DNA of 64,000 bases from Corynebacterium pseudogenitalium (GCF_024453815.1 NZ_CP072934.1:2294001-2358000), one strand, 5' to 3'; counted from the first letter of the stretch, positions 10,023-18,421 are shown. Notes: generated from the letters alone by a model not told the origin. Program-made: numbers and translations.

Positions 10023-11320
10023 CTGTAGGGTGTGAACGCCCGCACCGCGTCGGCGAGTACTGCTGCCGACCAGGCGCGGATGCGGGTAGTCAGGCTCAGG
10101 CTGATGTCCGGGGTGAGCTCGCGACGGAACACTTCCAGGTTCCGTGGACCAGGACGGCCGGATGGCTGCGCATACGTACAAGTCACGATGTATTCGGGAC
10201 GATCGGTAGCCTGCGGGTCGGCGAACACACTGAAGTTCGCGGTCACTTGGGAGCCGGAAGATGAGGTCGGCGTGAGGGAGAAGGAAAAGCCGTCAGCGTC
10301 GGCGCAGGTCGGGGTGGTGCAGGTGCGGGCGATGGTGGCGTCGAAAAGAGGGTGCTGGAGTGCACCGAACTGGCGCTCGAGCTCCGTGAACACCGTGTCC
10401 GCGAGGCGGAGCGCGGGGGCATCGCCGAGGTCGGCGAGGGCGGAATCGACGTCGTCCGTGCCGCCGAGTTCGAGCATCGCGACGTTCATCGTGTCGATCG
10501 CTCGCTGCTCAATGAAGTCAATGAACGGGCGGAACACACCCGCATCGGCGCTCTCGAGGGCGTCGTAGTAGTGGTGCTTTTGGTCGTCGAAAATGACGAG
10601 GGGGATGCCGGGATCCCGGTACAAAAACACCGACGCCAACGCCCGCGCCACACGCCCATTGCCATCAGCAAACGGGTGCACGCATACAAACGCATAATGC
10701 ACATACGACGCCTGCACCACCGGATGCGCCGCCACAAACTCATCCAAACGGCACTGCTCCACCAGGCGACGCATCTCACTCGGCGTCTCCTCCGGCGACG
10801 CATACACGTGCTGCGAACCATCCGGACGCACCGGGGAATTCTGCTGCGACTTATACACGCCACGCTGCAGCGGCTGCTTCTGTCGACGAACCTCACCAGC
10901 AATCAGCACCCTGACCTCATACTCGTCCTGGCTCGCCATGATCGTTTCGTGCAGGCGACGGATCAACGCCTCCGTCAACGGCCAGCGGCCCGTAGCCACA
11001 TCAAGCGCCAAGTTGTAGCCGTCCATCGCCGCTTCAAACGACGGCCGCACATGGACACCGCGCTCCTCCATCGCCGATTCCCAACCATGCGCCTGCTTCG
11101 CCACGGAATACGTAAAACCACGATCCGAACGAAACACCCCCTCAATCGCATTCGTATCGACGGCAGCAAAGCGCGTCGACTCACGCGAATAGCGAGCACG
11201 CTGCTCCGCCCCGAAACGTCGAAACTCGGCAGCAAGTCGCTCAAACGCCCCATGCCCATTCGCCTGGTCGGACCACTCAGCAAACGTCGGAAACGGAACG
11301 TACGCAGCGGAATCGTTCAC
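10019..11320 (-). CDS. Fic family protein (putative AMP-transferase, class II)
   Basis: The protein has 433 residues. The Fic active-site motif HPFADGNGR lies near residue 215, with its catalytic His. An N-terminal inhibitory helix motif of the type T-x-x-x-E-G (TNAIEG) lies near residues 55-60. That arrangement defines class II Fic enzymes, which carry their own inhibitory helix and transfer AMP from ATP to target proteins. The GTG start at 11320 is chosen because GGAGGTG (11331-11325 on the minus strand) precedes it and homology-like sequence begins there; the longer frame upstream is low complexity. It is a single gene, divergent from pitA. The target is unknown. Confidence 0.85.
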   Translation of the reverse strand: MNDSAAYVPFPTFAEWSDQANGHGAFERLAAEFRRFGAEQRARYSRESTRFAAVDTNAIEGVFRSDRGFTYSVAKQAHGWESAMEERGVHVRPSFEAAMDGYNLALDVATGRWPLTEALIRRLHETIMASQDEYEVRVLIAGEVRRQKQPLQRGVYKSQQNSPVRPDGSQHVYASPEETPSEMRRLVEQCRLDEFVAAHPVVQASYVHYAFVCVHPFADGNGRVARALASVFLYRDPGIPLVIFDDQKHHYYDALESADAGVFRPFIDFIEQRAIDTMNVAMLELGGTDDVDSALADLGDAPALRLADTVFTELERQFGALQHPLFDATIARTCTTPTCADADGFSFSLTPTSSSGSQVTANFSVFADPQATDRPEYIVTCTYAQPSGRPGPRNLEVFRRELTPDISLSLTTRIRAWSAAVLADAVRAFTPYS

Positions 11321-11507
11321 GGTACACCTCCCCAACCTCGGCGTGTCCTCATTGGCACAGACTCTAACACGAACACACCCCCACGCCAGCCCCCAGAAGG
11401 TGAACAACCGGCGGACGCGCTGGGAAAAGGCCTGGTGGAAGGTGAACAATAGGTAAAAAGTGGAAAAGAGTTTCATTCCCGGCGGGGGAGGAGAATAATG
11501 CCAGGTT

Positions 11508-12755
11508 GTGAGTATCACTATCCTTCTGATTCTGATTATCGCTGTGGCACTGTTCTTCGACTTCACGAACGGTTTTCACGACACGGCGAACGCGATGGCC
11601 ACATCCATCGCGACGGGGGCGCTCAAGCCGAAAACGGCGGTGGCGCTCGCGGGCGTCCTTAATTTAATAGGTGCGTTCCTGTCAGTGGCGGTGGCGAAGA
11701 CGGTGGCGAGTGGCATCGTGAAGTTGGACGGGTTCGATCTGTCCAACACCATCGAATCCGAGAAGCTGCTGCTCGTGGTGTTCGCCGGGCTGACCGGCGC
11801 TATCATGTGGAACCTGTTCACGTGGCTATACGGGATTCCATCATCGTCCTCGCATGCGCTGTTCGGCGGGCTGATCGGCGCGGCGATCGCGGCGATTGGC
11901 TGGGGAGGCGTCGTCTGGGAAGGCGTCCTGGACAAGATCATCCTGCCGGCTGTGTTCGCGCCGTTCGTTGCGGGGATCATCGCGGCCGTCGCGACGTGGC
12001 TGGTCTACCGACTCACCGCCAACGCCGAACACGAGCACCGCGACACCTACTTCCGCTGGGGGCAGGTCGGCACCGCGTCGCTCGTCGCGCTCGCGCACGG
12101 CACATCCGACGCCCAAAAAACCATGGGCGTCATCTTCCTCGCCATGGTCGCCGCCGGGCAATTCGACGCCGACCACACCATGCCCTTCTGGATCCAAGCA
12201 GCGTGCGCCCTGGCAATCGCCATCGGCACCTACTCGGGCGGGTTCCGCGTCATCCGCACACTGGGCAAAGGGCTCGTCGAAATCCACCCGCCACAAGGTC
12301 TCGCTGCCGAAACATCGTCCGCGGCAATCATCCTCACATCATCCCACCTCGGCATGGCTTTATCGACGACCCACGTCGCCACCGGATCCATCATGGGTTC
12401 AGGCCTGACGGGACCGAAAGGTGAAGTGCGCTGGGGAGTCGCCGGAAGGATGGCGCTCGCCTGGATCACCACACTGCCGATCGCGGCGGCCATCTCCTTC
12501 GTCACGTGGTGGGTGGCGAAGTGGGCGTCGACAATTGGGGGCGACCTCGTCTGGGGCGGCATCCTCCTCACCGTCATCCTCGCAATCGGCGGCGGCTACA
12601 TGTTCTACCGTGCGCAACTGCAGCCCGTACACCGCGACAACGTCAACGACGACTGGGACCCAATCGACGGCCCCGAAGGCCCCCAAACCGGACCGACCGG
12701 GCCCGCGCACATCGTCGACACCACCCACGGACTCAACCACCACCTGGGCAAATAG
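11508..12755 (+). CDS. pitA: Inorganic phosphate transporter, PiT family
   Basis: This 415-residue integral membrane protein carries the PiT signature DFTNGFHDTANAMAT near its N-terminus and the second repeat of the family (GTSDAQKTMGVI) near residue 200. It imports phosphate, usually as a metal-phosphate complex or with a cation, across the cytoplasmic membrane. It starts with GTG (11508), preceded by GGGGGAGGAG at a rather long spacing. The C-terminal tail after the last helix is acidic and cytoplasmic. A small membrane protein gene follows nine bases later, as is common for corynebacterial pit genes. Confidence 0.9.
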   Translation: MSITILLILIIAVALFFDFTNGFHDTANAMATSIATGALKPKTAVALAGVLNLIGAFLSVAVAKTVASGIVKLDGFDLSNTIESEKLLLVVFAGLTGAIMWNLFTWLYGIPSSSSHALFGGLIGAAIAAIGWGGVVWEGVLDKIILPAVFAPFVAGIIAAVATWLVYRLTANAEHEHRDTYFRWGQVGTASLVALAHGTSDAQKTMGVIFLAMVAAGQFDADHTMPFWIQAACALAIAIGTYSGGFRVIRTLGKGLVEIHPPQGLAAETSSAAIILTSSHLGMALSTTHVATGSIMGSGLTGPKGEVRWGVAGRMALAWITTLPIAAAISFVTWWVAKWASTIGGDLVWGGILLTVILAIGGGYMFYRAQLQPVHRDNVNDDWDPIDGPEGPQTGPTGPAHIVDTTHGLNHHLGK

Positions 12756-12764
12756 GAGACACCA

Positions 12765-13013
12765 ATGCTGAAATCACTACTCATGGTCCTCGGCGTAGGC
12801 ATGCTCCTCGGCGCCGGGCTGCCCACCCTGTTTTCGTTGAGCATCCACTTCCTGTCCCCAGCCGAAGACGGCACGGCGGCGAGCGGAGTGCGGCGGGTTG
12901 TCGGGTGGGTGTTCCTGGCCGTTGTGCTCGTGGCCGTGGTCGCCGCCATTTTGCTGATCGCGCGCGAACGGATCGAATACTTCACCGGGTGGGACCCGTA
13001 CCCGTTCCTGTAG
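12765..13013 (+). CDS. Small two-helix membrane protein downstream of pitA
   Basis: The protein has 82 residues, with hydrophobic helices at about residues 4-28 and 45-68 and a polar loop (SPAEDGTAASGVRR) between. AGGAGAC lies just before the ATG. The nine-base gap to pitA indicates one operon, so it may stabilise or regulate the phosphate transporter; this rests on position only. Confidence 0.75.
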   Translation: MLKSLLMVLGVGMLLGAGLPTLFSLSIHFLSPAEDGTAASGVRRVVGWVFLAVVLVAVVAAILLIARERIEYFTGWDPYPFL

Positions 13014-13146
13014 GTTTTTCGGGTTGTTTTCGTTCCGGTGTTTTCGTTCCGGTCGAGGTGTTAAAGGAGTGCGACGCTGGTCGCCGAAAATCGACCCGGG
13101 CCGGTGCGAATGAGCGACCTGCATCGCACGCTTCTAAGCGCACGCT

Positions 13147-13351
13147 TTGAATGGATCGGTGTATTTCTACGGTTCAACCGTAGAGCCTGACTGCACGAGA
13201 ATGAGGGAAAGCGGCTGTGTAAGCTTTGGAATAGCGCTTTATCGAAGCGCTCCCTTTTCTAGCGGTGCGAGTCTCCACCGCTGGTGCGGTGGATCCAGGC
13301 TTGCCCTGGCTAGTTGGGGCCACCCTTCCGTGGGAAAGGGGGTGAGACGAG
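13147..13351 (+). ncRNA. Hairpin-rich leader or structured RNA upstream of a 48-residue micro-ORF
   Basis: Within about 200 bases I see five separate hairpins: CTACGGTT/AACCGTAG (about 13166-13183), AGCGCTT/AAGCGCT (about 13233-13251), CCACCGC/GCGGTGG (about 13275-13292), CCAGG/CCTGG flanking CTTGC (about 13294-13310), and CCCTTCC/GGAAAGGG just before the start codon. No open frame with a ribosome site fits the stretch. This density of short stems is typical of a structured cis-acting RNA or a small RNA. I do not recognise the family. Confidence 0.4.
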
Positions 13352-13498
13352 ATGCCTAAACCTGGTGTCGGCGATGAGCCGGAAAAGGGAAAGGCCCGGA
13401 AAGCAATCGGCGAGATTACGATCCGGACCTTTGTGGCGTTAGTGGCCAAACTGCTCGCGGAACTTGTCCGCGAGCTGACCGGTTGGCCAACTAACTAG
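13352..13498 (+). CDS. 48-residue amphipathic micro-protein
   Basis: This short ORF runs from ATG 13352 to TAG 13498, preceded by AAAGGGGGTGAG. The product begins with a charged stretch (MPKPGVGDEPEKGKARK). It continues as one predicted amphipathic helix (AIGEITIRTFVALVAKLLAELVRELTGW) that could lie on or in a membrane. It has no signal peptide. A hairpin terminator follows within ten bases, and a hairpin-rich leader precedes it, so it is its own transcription unit. The size and helix recall small membrane-active peptides or toxins, but this is only analogy. Confidence 0.5.
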   Translation: MPKPGVGDEPEKGKARKAIGEITIRTFVALVAKLLAELVRELTGWPTN

Positions 13499-13505
13499 TC
13501 TCACG

Positions 13506-13550
13506 AAGCCCTTCACTTTGCTTGCCGGCGGGTGAGGGGCTTCGCCTTTA
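13506..13550 (+). terminator. Terminator hairpin after the 48-residue micro-ORF
   Basis: CGAAGCCCTTCAC at 13506-13518 pairs with GTGAGGGGCTTCG at 13534-13546 (one G-U pair). The loop has 15 bases and a short pyrimidine run (CCTTT) follows. Position after the stop at 13498 supports a transcription terminator, though the T-run is weak. Confidence 0.55.
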
Positions 13551-13692
13551 CGCTGACATGGAGGCGTTGGGTGGCTTCATGTCATATCCCACTATAGACG
13601 AGTTGTTGCTCTTCGGCTCAAGCCTGGGGAAATTAGTCTGCTGGCCACCGGGACTCGTTCCAGCAATACCTGCGACACGCCAATAGTGGGTG

Positions 13693-13721
13693 TTGACAAA
13701 CTAATTTTGTGGCCCTAGAGT
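13693..13721 (+). promoter_or_regulatory. Near-consensus promoter of the 34-residue micro-ORF
   Basis: A perfect -35 box TTGACA (13693-13698) is separated by exactly 17 bases from TAGAGT (13716-13721). This is one of the best matches to a housekeeping promoter seen in the window. The predicted start of transcription, near 13728, leaves a 50-base leader before the micro-ORF at 13778. Confidence 0.6.
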
Positions 13722-13777
13722 TACCTCAACGTGAACAGAAGGTTAACAACCTTCACACTTTGAAAGGAGGGACCCAC

Positions 13778-13882
13778 ATGATGCAGTTGATCAACCAAAT
13801 CCGCACGTGGTTCCGCGACGAGAACAACGGCGTTGCCACCGGCATCGACGTGCTACCGCTCGCAGTCCTTCCACGGGCATAA
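13778..13882 (+). CDS. 34-residue micro-protein with strong expression signals
   Basis: The ORF runs from ATG 13778 (a second ATG follows at 13781) to TAA 13882. It is preceded by the strong ribosome-binding sequence AAAGGAGGGA and by a near-consensus promoter, and is followed directly by a terminator. The product starts MMQLINQIRTWFRDENN and continues GVATGIDVLPLAVLPRA. The RTWFRDENNGVATGID portion is faintly like the N-terminus of Flp-type pilins (FLRDERGATAIEY), but the hydrophobic helix is cut short. No function can be assigned. It may be a true micro-protein or a leader peptide without a downstream gene. Confidence 0.55.
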   Translation: MMQLINQIRTWFRDENNGVATGIDVLPLAVLPRA

Positions 13883-13897
13883 TTGCAAATGGGTTTG

Positions 13898-13938
13898 AGC
13901 CCGCACCCCTGGCTTTCGTGGCTGGGGGTGCGGGTTTT
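13898..13938 (+). terminator. Strong terminator after the 34-residue micro-ORF
   Basis: CCCGCACCCC (13900-13909) pairs perfectly with GGGGTGCGGG (13925-13934). The loop is itself partly self-complementary (TGGCTTTCGTGGCT), and TTTT follows. Confidence 0.85.
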
Positions 13939-13960
13939 CGTGTTGGTGAGGGGCTTGTGC

Positions 13961-14503
13961 GCACCAGATTCCAGGATTTTGGGAAAGCGCCTTGACAAAA
14001 GCCCAGGTCGCAGGTTGGGCGGGAAGGAATGTGGTGTCCCTCCAACCGAGTGAGTGCCAAAGGACGCAACCCCTTTTTCGCGACCTGGGCTTTTGCCGGA
14101 TCTGGCAGATGGAATTGCGTCCTTTGGCACTGCTGCGAGGAGGCGCGCACCAAATTCCAGGGTTTAGGAGGGCGCCTTGATAAAAGCCCAGTTCGCCGCA
14201 ACGCCAAGAGGGAATCTGGTGTCGAGCTGGAGGGAGTGTGCACCAGATTCCAGGATTTCGGGAGGGCGCCTGGGCAAAAGACCAGGTCGCAGGTTGGGCG
14301 GGAAGGAATGTGGTGTCTTCGCGGGCAGGGTGAGTGCCAAAGGACGTAACCCCTTTTTCACGACCTGGGCTTTTGCCGGATCTGGCAGATGGAATTGCGT
14401 CCTTTGGCACTGCCGTGAGGGAGTGTGCACCAAATTCCAGGATTTCGGGAGGGGGCGGGCGGAAAAGCCCAGGTCGTCGCAACGCCAAAAGCGAAAGTGG
14501 TGC
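13961..14503 (+). repeat. Cluster of palindromic intergenic elements (A1-B1-A2-A3-B2-A4)
   Basis: There are six modules of about 76-79 bp. Type A (13961-14036, 14147-14221, 14240-14315, 14427-14503) has ends CACCAGATTCC or CACCAAATTCC and GGAATGTGGTG or close variants, which are inverted repeats. Type B (14053-14131, 14333-14411) has ends AGTGCCAAAGGACGCAA and TTGCGTCCTTTGGCACT or close variants, an inverted repeat. Both types enclose a CCCAGGTCG core or its complement. No gene is visible in this 540-base stretch. Each module could fold into a long hairpin. The origin and function are unknown. Confidence 0.85.
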
Positions 14504-14540
14504 ACAGGCCCCGCACAGGCAGCACACAGGCACACCAAAA

Positions 14541-14578
14541 GTAAAGAAAAGGGCCCCACGCTAGGAGCGAAGGGGCCC
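14541..14578 (-). terminator. Terminator of trpB
   Basis: On the minus strand GGGCCCC (14578-14572) pairs with GGGGCCC (14557-14551) around a 14-base loop that can pair further, followed by TTTTCTTTAC. It lies 25 bases downstream of the trpB stop codon. Confidence 0.75.
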
Positions 14579-14603
14579 AAACGTCACAGCAAGCAACCCA
14601 AAA

Positions 14604-15947
14604 CTAGTGGGCGACGGTGTGGCCGGCCTCGCGCTCGTTGGAGGAGCTCGTCATGGAGGCGAGGACTTCGCTGATGTGGAGGTCGCCGATGGGGGCCTGC
14701 TCGGGATCCTCGAAGAGTTGGTCGCCGAGGATGTTGTAGACGTAGTCGAGGTCCTTGTCGCCGCGGCCGGACAGGTTGACCAGCAGGTTGAGCTCGTGGC
14801 CGTCGGCGTCGGCGACTTCGGCGAGCTTCAGGGCGTAGGCCAGGGCGTGGGAGGACTCGAGGGCGGGGATGATGCCTTCGTAGCGGGAGAGCAGGCGGAA
14901 GGCTTGGAGGGCGTCTTCGTCGGTGACGGCGACGTATTGGGCGCGGCCGATCTCGCGGAGGTAGGCGTGCTCGGGGCCGACGCCCGGGTAGTCCAGGCCG
15001 GCGGAGACGGAGAAGGACTCTGGGAGGACTTCGCCGTCCTGACCTGTGACGATGTAGGAGCGGGAGCCGTGCAGGATGCCCAGCTTGCCGTGGTTGAGCG
15101 GTGCGCCGTGGCGGTCGGTGTCCAGGCCTTCGCCGGCGGGTTCGACGCCGATGAGTTTGACGTCGGCGTTGCCGGGCTCGTCCTTGAGGTATTCGGCGAA
15201 GGCGCCGATTGCGTTGGAGCCGCCGCCGACGGCGGCGATGACGGCGTCGGGAAGTCGGCCGGTGTCCTCGAGCATCTGCTGGCGGGACTCGCGGGAGATG
15301 ACGGACTGGAACTCCTTGACCAGGGTCGGGAATGGGTGGGGGCCGCAGGCGGAGCCGAGGACGTAGTGGGTGGAGTCGATGTGCTCGACCCAGTCCTGCA
15401 GGGCGATGTCGATGGCGTTGGACATGGAGCCGCCGGTGTCGTTGGTGACGGGGACGACGGTCGCGCCCATCAGGCGCATGCGGCGCACGTTCGGCTGCTG
15501 GCGGGCCACGTCCTGCGCGCCCATGTAGATCGTGCACTCCATGCCCATGAGTGCTGCGACCATCGCGGTGGCGGTGCCGTGCTGGCCGGCGCCGGTCTCC
15601 GCGATGAGACGGTTCTTGCCCAGCCGCTTCGCGATCAGCGCCTGCGCCAGCACCTGGTTGCCCTTGTGGGCGCCGCCGTGCGCGAGGTCCTCACGCTTCA
15701 GGAAAATTTTCGACGACCCAACCCTCGGCAGGTTGGCGCATTCGTAGACCGGGGTCGGCCGGCCGAGGAACTTCGCTTGGAGGCGCGAGAGCTCGTCGAG
15801 AAACTCCTTATCCTCGCGTGCTTCCACGAAGGCGCGCTCCAGCTGATCGAGCACCGGGTAGAGCGGCTCGGGCACGTACTGCCCGCCGAACTCTCCGAAA
15901 TATGCAGGTAGAAGCGTGTCGCGCTCAATCTTTTCCACATCGGTCAT
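14604..15947 (-). CDS. trpB: Tryptophan synthase beta chain (orphan copy)
   Basis: This is a PLP enzyme of 447 residues making L-tryptophan from indole and serine. The PLP lysine is in KREDLAHGGAHKGNQ (about residue 93), the catalytic Glu in AETGAGQHGTATA, the phosphate-binding loop is GGGSNAIGAF, and the Ser of SGRGDKD is present, so it should be active. Differences from the usual enzyme are HKGNQ in place of HKINN after the lysine, and a C-terminal extension of about 35 residues ending GHTVAH. No trpA or other trp gene is nearby. The start ATG 15947 has GGAGG upstream. It probably salvages indole or is a second TrpB; the operon copy would be elsewhere. Confidence 0.9.
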   Translation of the reverse strand: MTDVEKIERDTLLPAYFGEFGGQYVPEPLYPVLDQLERAFVEAREDKEFLDELSRLQAKFLGRPTPVYECANLPRVGSSKIFLKREDLAHGGAHKGNQVLAQALIAKRLGKNRLIAETGAGQHGTATAMVAALMGMECTIYMGAQDVARQQPNVRRMRLMGATVVPVTNDTGGSMSNAIDIALQDWVEHIDSTHYVLGSACGPHPFPTLVKEFQSVISRESRQQMLEDTGRLPDAVIAAVGGGSNAIGAFAEYLKDEPGNADVKLIGVEPAGEGLDTDRHGAPLNHGKLGILHGSRSYIVTGQDGEVLPESFSVSAGLDYPGVGPEHAYLREIGRAQYVAVTDEDALQAFRLLSRYEGIIPALESSHALAYALKLAEVADADGHELNLLVNLSGRGDKDLDYVYNILGDQLFEDPEQAPIGDLHISEVLASMTSSSNEREAGHTVAH

Positions 15948-16045
15948 GGTGAATTTCCTCCGCGTTTGTGAACCTTTGTTGTGCGACACTCTACCTCCAA
16001 AACAGGTAGTGTGGGGGCTTTCTGAACCCGAACGAAGGAGCAATC

Positions 16046-16570
16046 ATGAAACGCACACTGACAGTCTTGGCCGCGGCGGCACTGCTCGCTGGCTGCTCGA
16101 ACGGCGGCACTGAGGCGCCAGCAACGAAGACCGTGACGGAGGCTCCGGAGACCACGGTGGCGACGACGACCACGGCTGCGGCGTCGGAAAGCGCGGGCGA
16201 GGCCACCAACGACGCCGCGTACGAGGCAATCGAGGCCGCGCGCCCATTCGGCACCGTCATCTCCATCGACCGCGAGGACAACACCAACGCCTTCGAGGTC
16301 AAGGTCGCGGCAGAGGACAAGATCGTTGAACTGCTTGTCGACGGCAACCACGTGATGGAAAAGGAGTCCGAGCAGGACGCTGAGGACGTAGCCAAGGCCG
16401 GACAGGCCACCGTCGCGATCGAGGACGCCATCAAGGATGCGCTGAACCAGCACGACGGCATCCTCGACTCCGCCGAACTCGACGAAGACAACGGCGTACT
16501 GCAGTGGGAAGTCAGCATCGATAACCCGGACGGCACCGACCTGGCAGAAGTGAACGTGCCGGCGAAGTAA
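16046..16570 (+). CDS. Secreted lipoprotein, function unknown
   Basis: The protein has 174 residues with a lipoprotein signal (MKRTLTVLAAAALLAGCSNGG, lipidated Cys17). A Thr/Ala linker follows, then a small alpha/beta domain of about 110 residues ending in a short strand (VLQWEVSIDNPDGTDL). The size and the acidic profile resemble PepSY-like small extracytoplasmic proteins, in which an inhibitory or binding fold is anchored outside the membrane. GAAGGAG precedes the ATG. It is divergent from trpB and ends at a perfect terminator. Confidence 0.8.
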   Translation: MKRTLTVLAAAALLAGCSNGGTEAPATKTVTEAPETTVATTTTAAASESAGEATNDAAYEAIEAARPFGTVISIDREDNTNAFEVKVAAEDKIVELLVDGNHVMEKESEQDAEDVAKAGQATVAIEDAIKDALNQHDGILDSAELDEDNGVLQWEVSIDNPDGTDLAEVNVPAK

Positions 16571-16594
16571 AAATAACCGCTACTGGGGGTCAAA

Positions 16595-16631
16595 CCCGGG
16601 CGGGTGCAGCAACGCACCCGCCCGGGTTTTT
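16595..16631 (+). terminator. Strong terminator of the lipoprotein gene
   Basis: A perfect 13-bp stem, CCCGGGCGGGTGC (16595-16607) with GCACCCGCCCGGG (16614-16626), has a six-base loop and is followed by TTTTT. Confidence 0.95.
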
Positions 16632-16740
16632 GCGTTGGTGGGGGAGGGGTGGCGTCGATAATTAGTTGGATTTTGTAGCTACAGCAACATGCAGCGCGTA
16701 ATGTGTGCCGCGTCACTAATTGGAGTTGAAGGGAGTGAAC

Positions 16741-18093
16741 ATGGGCATCGTTGCGTTGATAGTGTTCATCGCGATCACGGTTGTGTTCAATGTTTTGCTA
16801 AAGCGCAATATTGCAGAAGCGCTGCTGATCGGCCTGGTCGGCGTGGCGCTCGTCGGCGGAACGAGGGCGCCAGAGCTGCTATGGCTGGGAATTAAAAAGG
16901 CCGTCTCCTCGGAGGTCACGTTCGCCGGTATGGCGTTCGTGTTCATGGGGATCATTGTGCAGTCGACGGGCTTGATTGACAGGCTGATTACCATCCTGAA
17001 CTCGATCTTCGGCCGGCTGCGCGGCGGGGCGGGCTACGTGTCCACCCTGGCCTCGGCGATGATGGGCCTCATCGCGGGATCGACCGCTGGCAACTCCGCC
17101 ACAGTCGGCTCCGTGACCATCCCGTGGATGAAGCAGACCGGCTTCTCCTCCAACAGGGCAGCGACCCTTGTCGCAGGTAACTCCGGCCTGGGCGTGGCGC
17201 TGCCGCCGAACTCCACCATGTTCATCATTCTGGCGATGCCGGCGGCTGCGGCGTCGTCGGCAAGTCAGGTGTACGTCGCGCTGGCCTGCGCCGGTGCGTA
17301 TGCGGTGCTCTACCGCCTGGCGGTCGTGTTCTTCTGGACCAAGAAGGACCGCATCCCCAAGACCCCGAAGGACCAGATCGTGCCGTTCGGGCAGGCGTGG
17401 GCGCAGGGGTGGCGCTCGCCGTCGATCTTCCTCGGCATCATCATCCCGGTGCTGCTCACCATCGGCCCGCTGGCCAACTGGTTCAAAAACTCCACCGGCG
17501 TCGGCGAGGACGGCATCAAGGCCATCTCCATCATCGTGTGGGTGCCGGTGCTGATCACGCTCATCGCCCTCATCGAGGGTGCAGGCCGCATCCGCCGCAA
17601 CAACGCCCAGTTCAGGGCACAGATCGTCCGCGACCTGCCGAGCTTCGCAACCGTCGGCATCTCGCTGTTCGCAGCGCTCGCGGCCGCATCCATCATGGAG
17701 GAACTCGGCGTGGGCGACCAGCTCTCCAACACGCTCGGGGCAATGGACCTGCCGAAGTGGGTCATGATCCTCGTCGTCGGCGTGCTCGCCGTCGTCGTGG
17801 CAACCCCACTGTCTTCCACTGCGACGGCAGCCGCCATCGGTGCCCCGGCAGTCGCGGCGCTCACCGCGGTGGGCATCGACCCGACGGTGGCGATCGTCGT
17901 CACCCTGCTGTGCACCTCGACGGAGGGGGCGTCGCCACCCGTGGGCGCGCCGATCTACCTCTCGGCCGCGATGGCGGAAGCCAACCCGACCAAGATGTTC
18001 ATCCCGCTCATCATCTACTTTGTCCTGCCGATGATCCTGCTGGCGTGGCTCGTCGGCATGGGCATGGTCCCCGTCTACGTACCAGGAGCGTAA
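16741..18093 (+). CDS. TRAP-type (DctM-like) large permease
   Basis: This 450-residue protein has about 11-12 membrane segments. It matches the DctM pattern: FVFMGIIVQSTGL, then GLIAGSTAGNSATVGSVTIPWMKQTGF, then GVALPPNS. TRAP transporters import organic acids using a sodium gradient. The ATG at 16741 with GAAGGGAG at the proper distance is preferred over the in-frame TTG at 16720. A small membrane protein gene follows four bases after the stop and could be the DctQ-like subunit. I see no periplasmic-type binding protein. The neighbouring FAD/Fe-S dehydrogenase suggests a 2-hydroxyacid substrate such as lactate or 2-hydroxyglutarate. Confidence 0.75.
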   Translation: MGIVALIVFIAITVVFNVLLKRNIAEALLIGLVGVALVGGTRAPELLWLGIKKAVSSEVTFAGMAFVFMGIIVQSTGLIDRLITILNSIFGRLRGGAGYVSTLASAMMGLIAGSTAGNSATVGSVTIPWMKQTGFSSNRAATLVAGNSGLGVALPPNSTMFIILAMPAAAASSASQVYVALACAGAYAVLYRLAVVFFWTKKDRIPKTPKDQIVPFGQAWAQGWRSPSIFLGIIIPVLLTIGPLANWFKNSTGVGEDGIKAISIIVWVPVLITLIALIEGAGRIRRNNAQFRAQIVRDLPSFATVGISLFAALAAASIMEELGVGDQLSNTLGAMDLPKWVMILVVGVLAVVVATPLSSTATAAAIGAPAVAALTAVGIDPTVAIVVTLLCTSTEGASPPVGAPIYLSAAMAEANPTKMFIPLIIYFVLPMILLAWLVGMGMVPVYVPGA

Positions 18094-18097
18094 ACCC

Positions 18098-18409
18098 ATG
18101 AACCCAATCTTCAAGCTCTTCTATTTCCTGTTCTACGTCTTCCTCGCCGCGTTCCTCCTCGGCGGGCTCGCACTCGTCGGCGTGCAGGCAGTCGGCCTTG
18201 TCACCGGCAGCGGCGACACCATCACCGGCGCCAAAGCGGCGCTCGCGCCATGGGTCTTCGGCGCAGCTACACTTTGTGCAGTATCCGCATTCGTGCTCGG
18301 CTACCGCCCAGAAGCGCTCCGAGCACAACGCGAACAACGCAAACGCGACAAAGAAGTGCAGTTCCACGAGCACCGCGACGATGCTCGGGACGAAAACAGC
18401 GCAGAATAA
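18098..18409 (+). CDS. Small membrane protein, probable accessory subunit of the TRAP-like permease
   Basis: The protein has 103 residues with two hydrophobic helices (about residues 5-35 and 52-72) and a highly charged C-terminal tail (REQRKRDKEVQFHEHRDDARDE). It lies four bases after the large permease and 12 bases before the dehydrogenase. It is shorter than a classical four-helix DctQ, so the assignment as small TRAP subunit is inference from position. Confidence 0.65.
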   Translation: MNPIFKLFYFLFYVFLAAFLLGGLALVGVQAVGLVTGSGDTITGAKAALAPWVFGAATLCAVSAFVLGYRPEALRAQREQRKRDKEVQFHEHRDDARDENSAE

Positions 18410-18421
18410 TAGAGGACACGC

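Noticed and set aside
13147-13351. tRNA or group II intron fragment in the hairpin-rich stretch
   Set aside because: No cloverleaf with T-loop and anticodon arm can be drawn, and there is no intron domain V-like hairpin or reverse transcriptase.
14607-15911. 434-codon open frame opposite trpB
   Set aside because: TrpB on the minus strand has all catalytic motifs; the opposite frame is Gly/Val/Asp low-complexity sequence.
16879-18114. 411-codon open frame opposite the TRAP-like permease
   Set aside because: The + strand frame encodes a clear membrane permease; the opposite one is an Asp/Arg/His-rich shadow.
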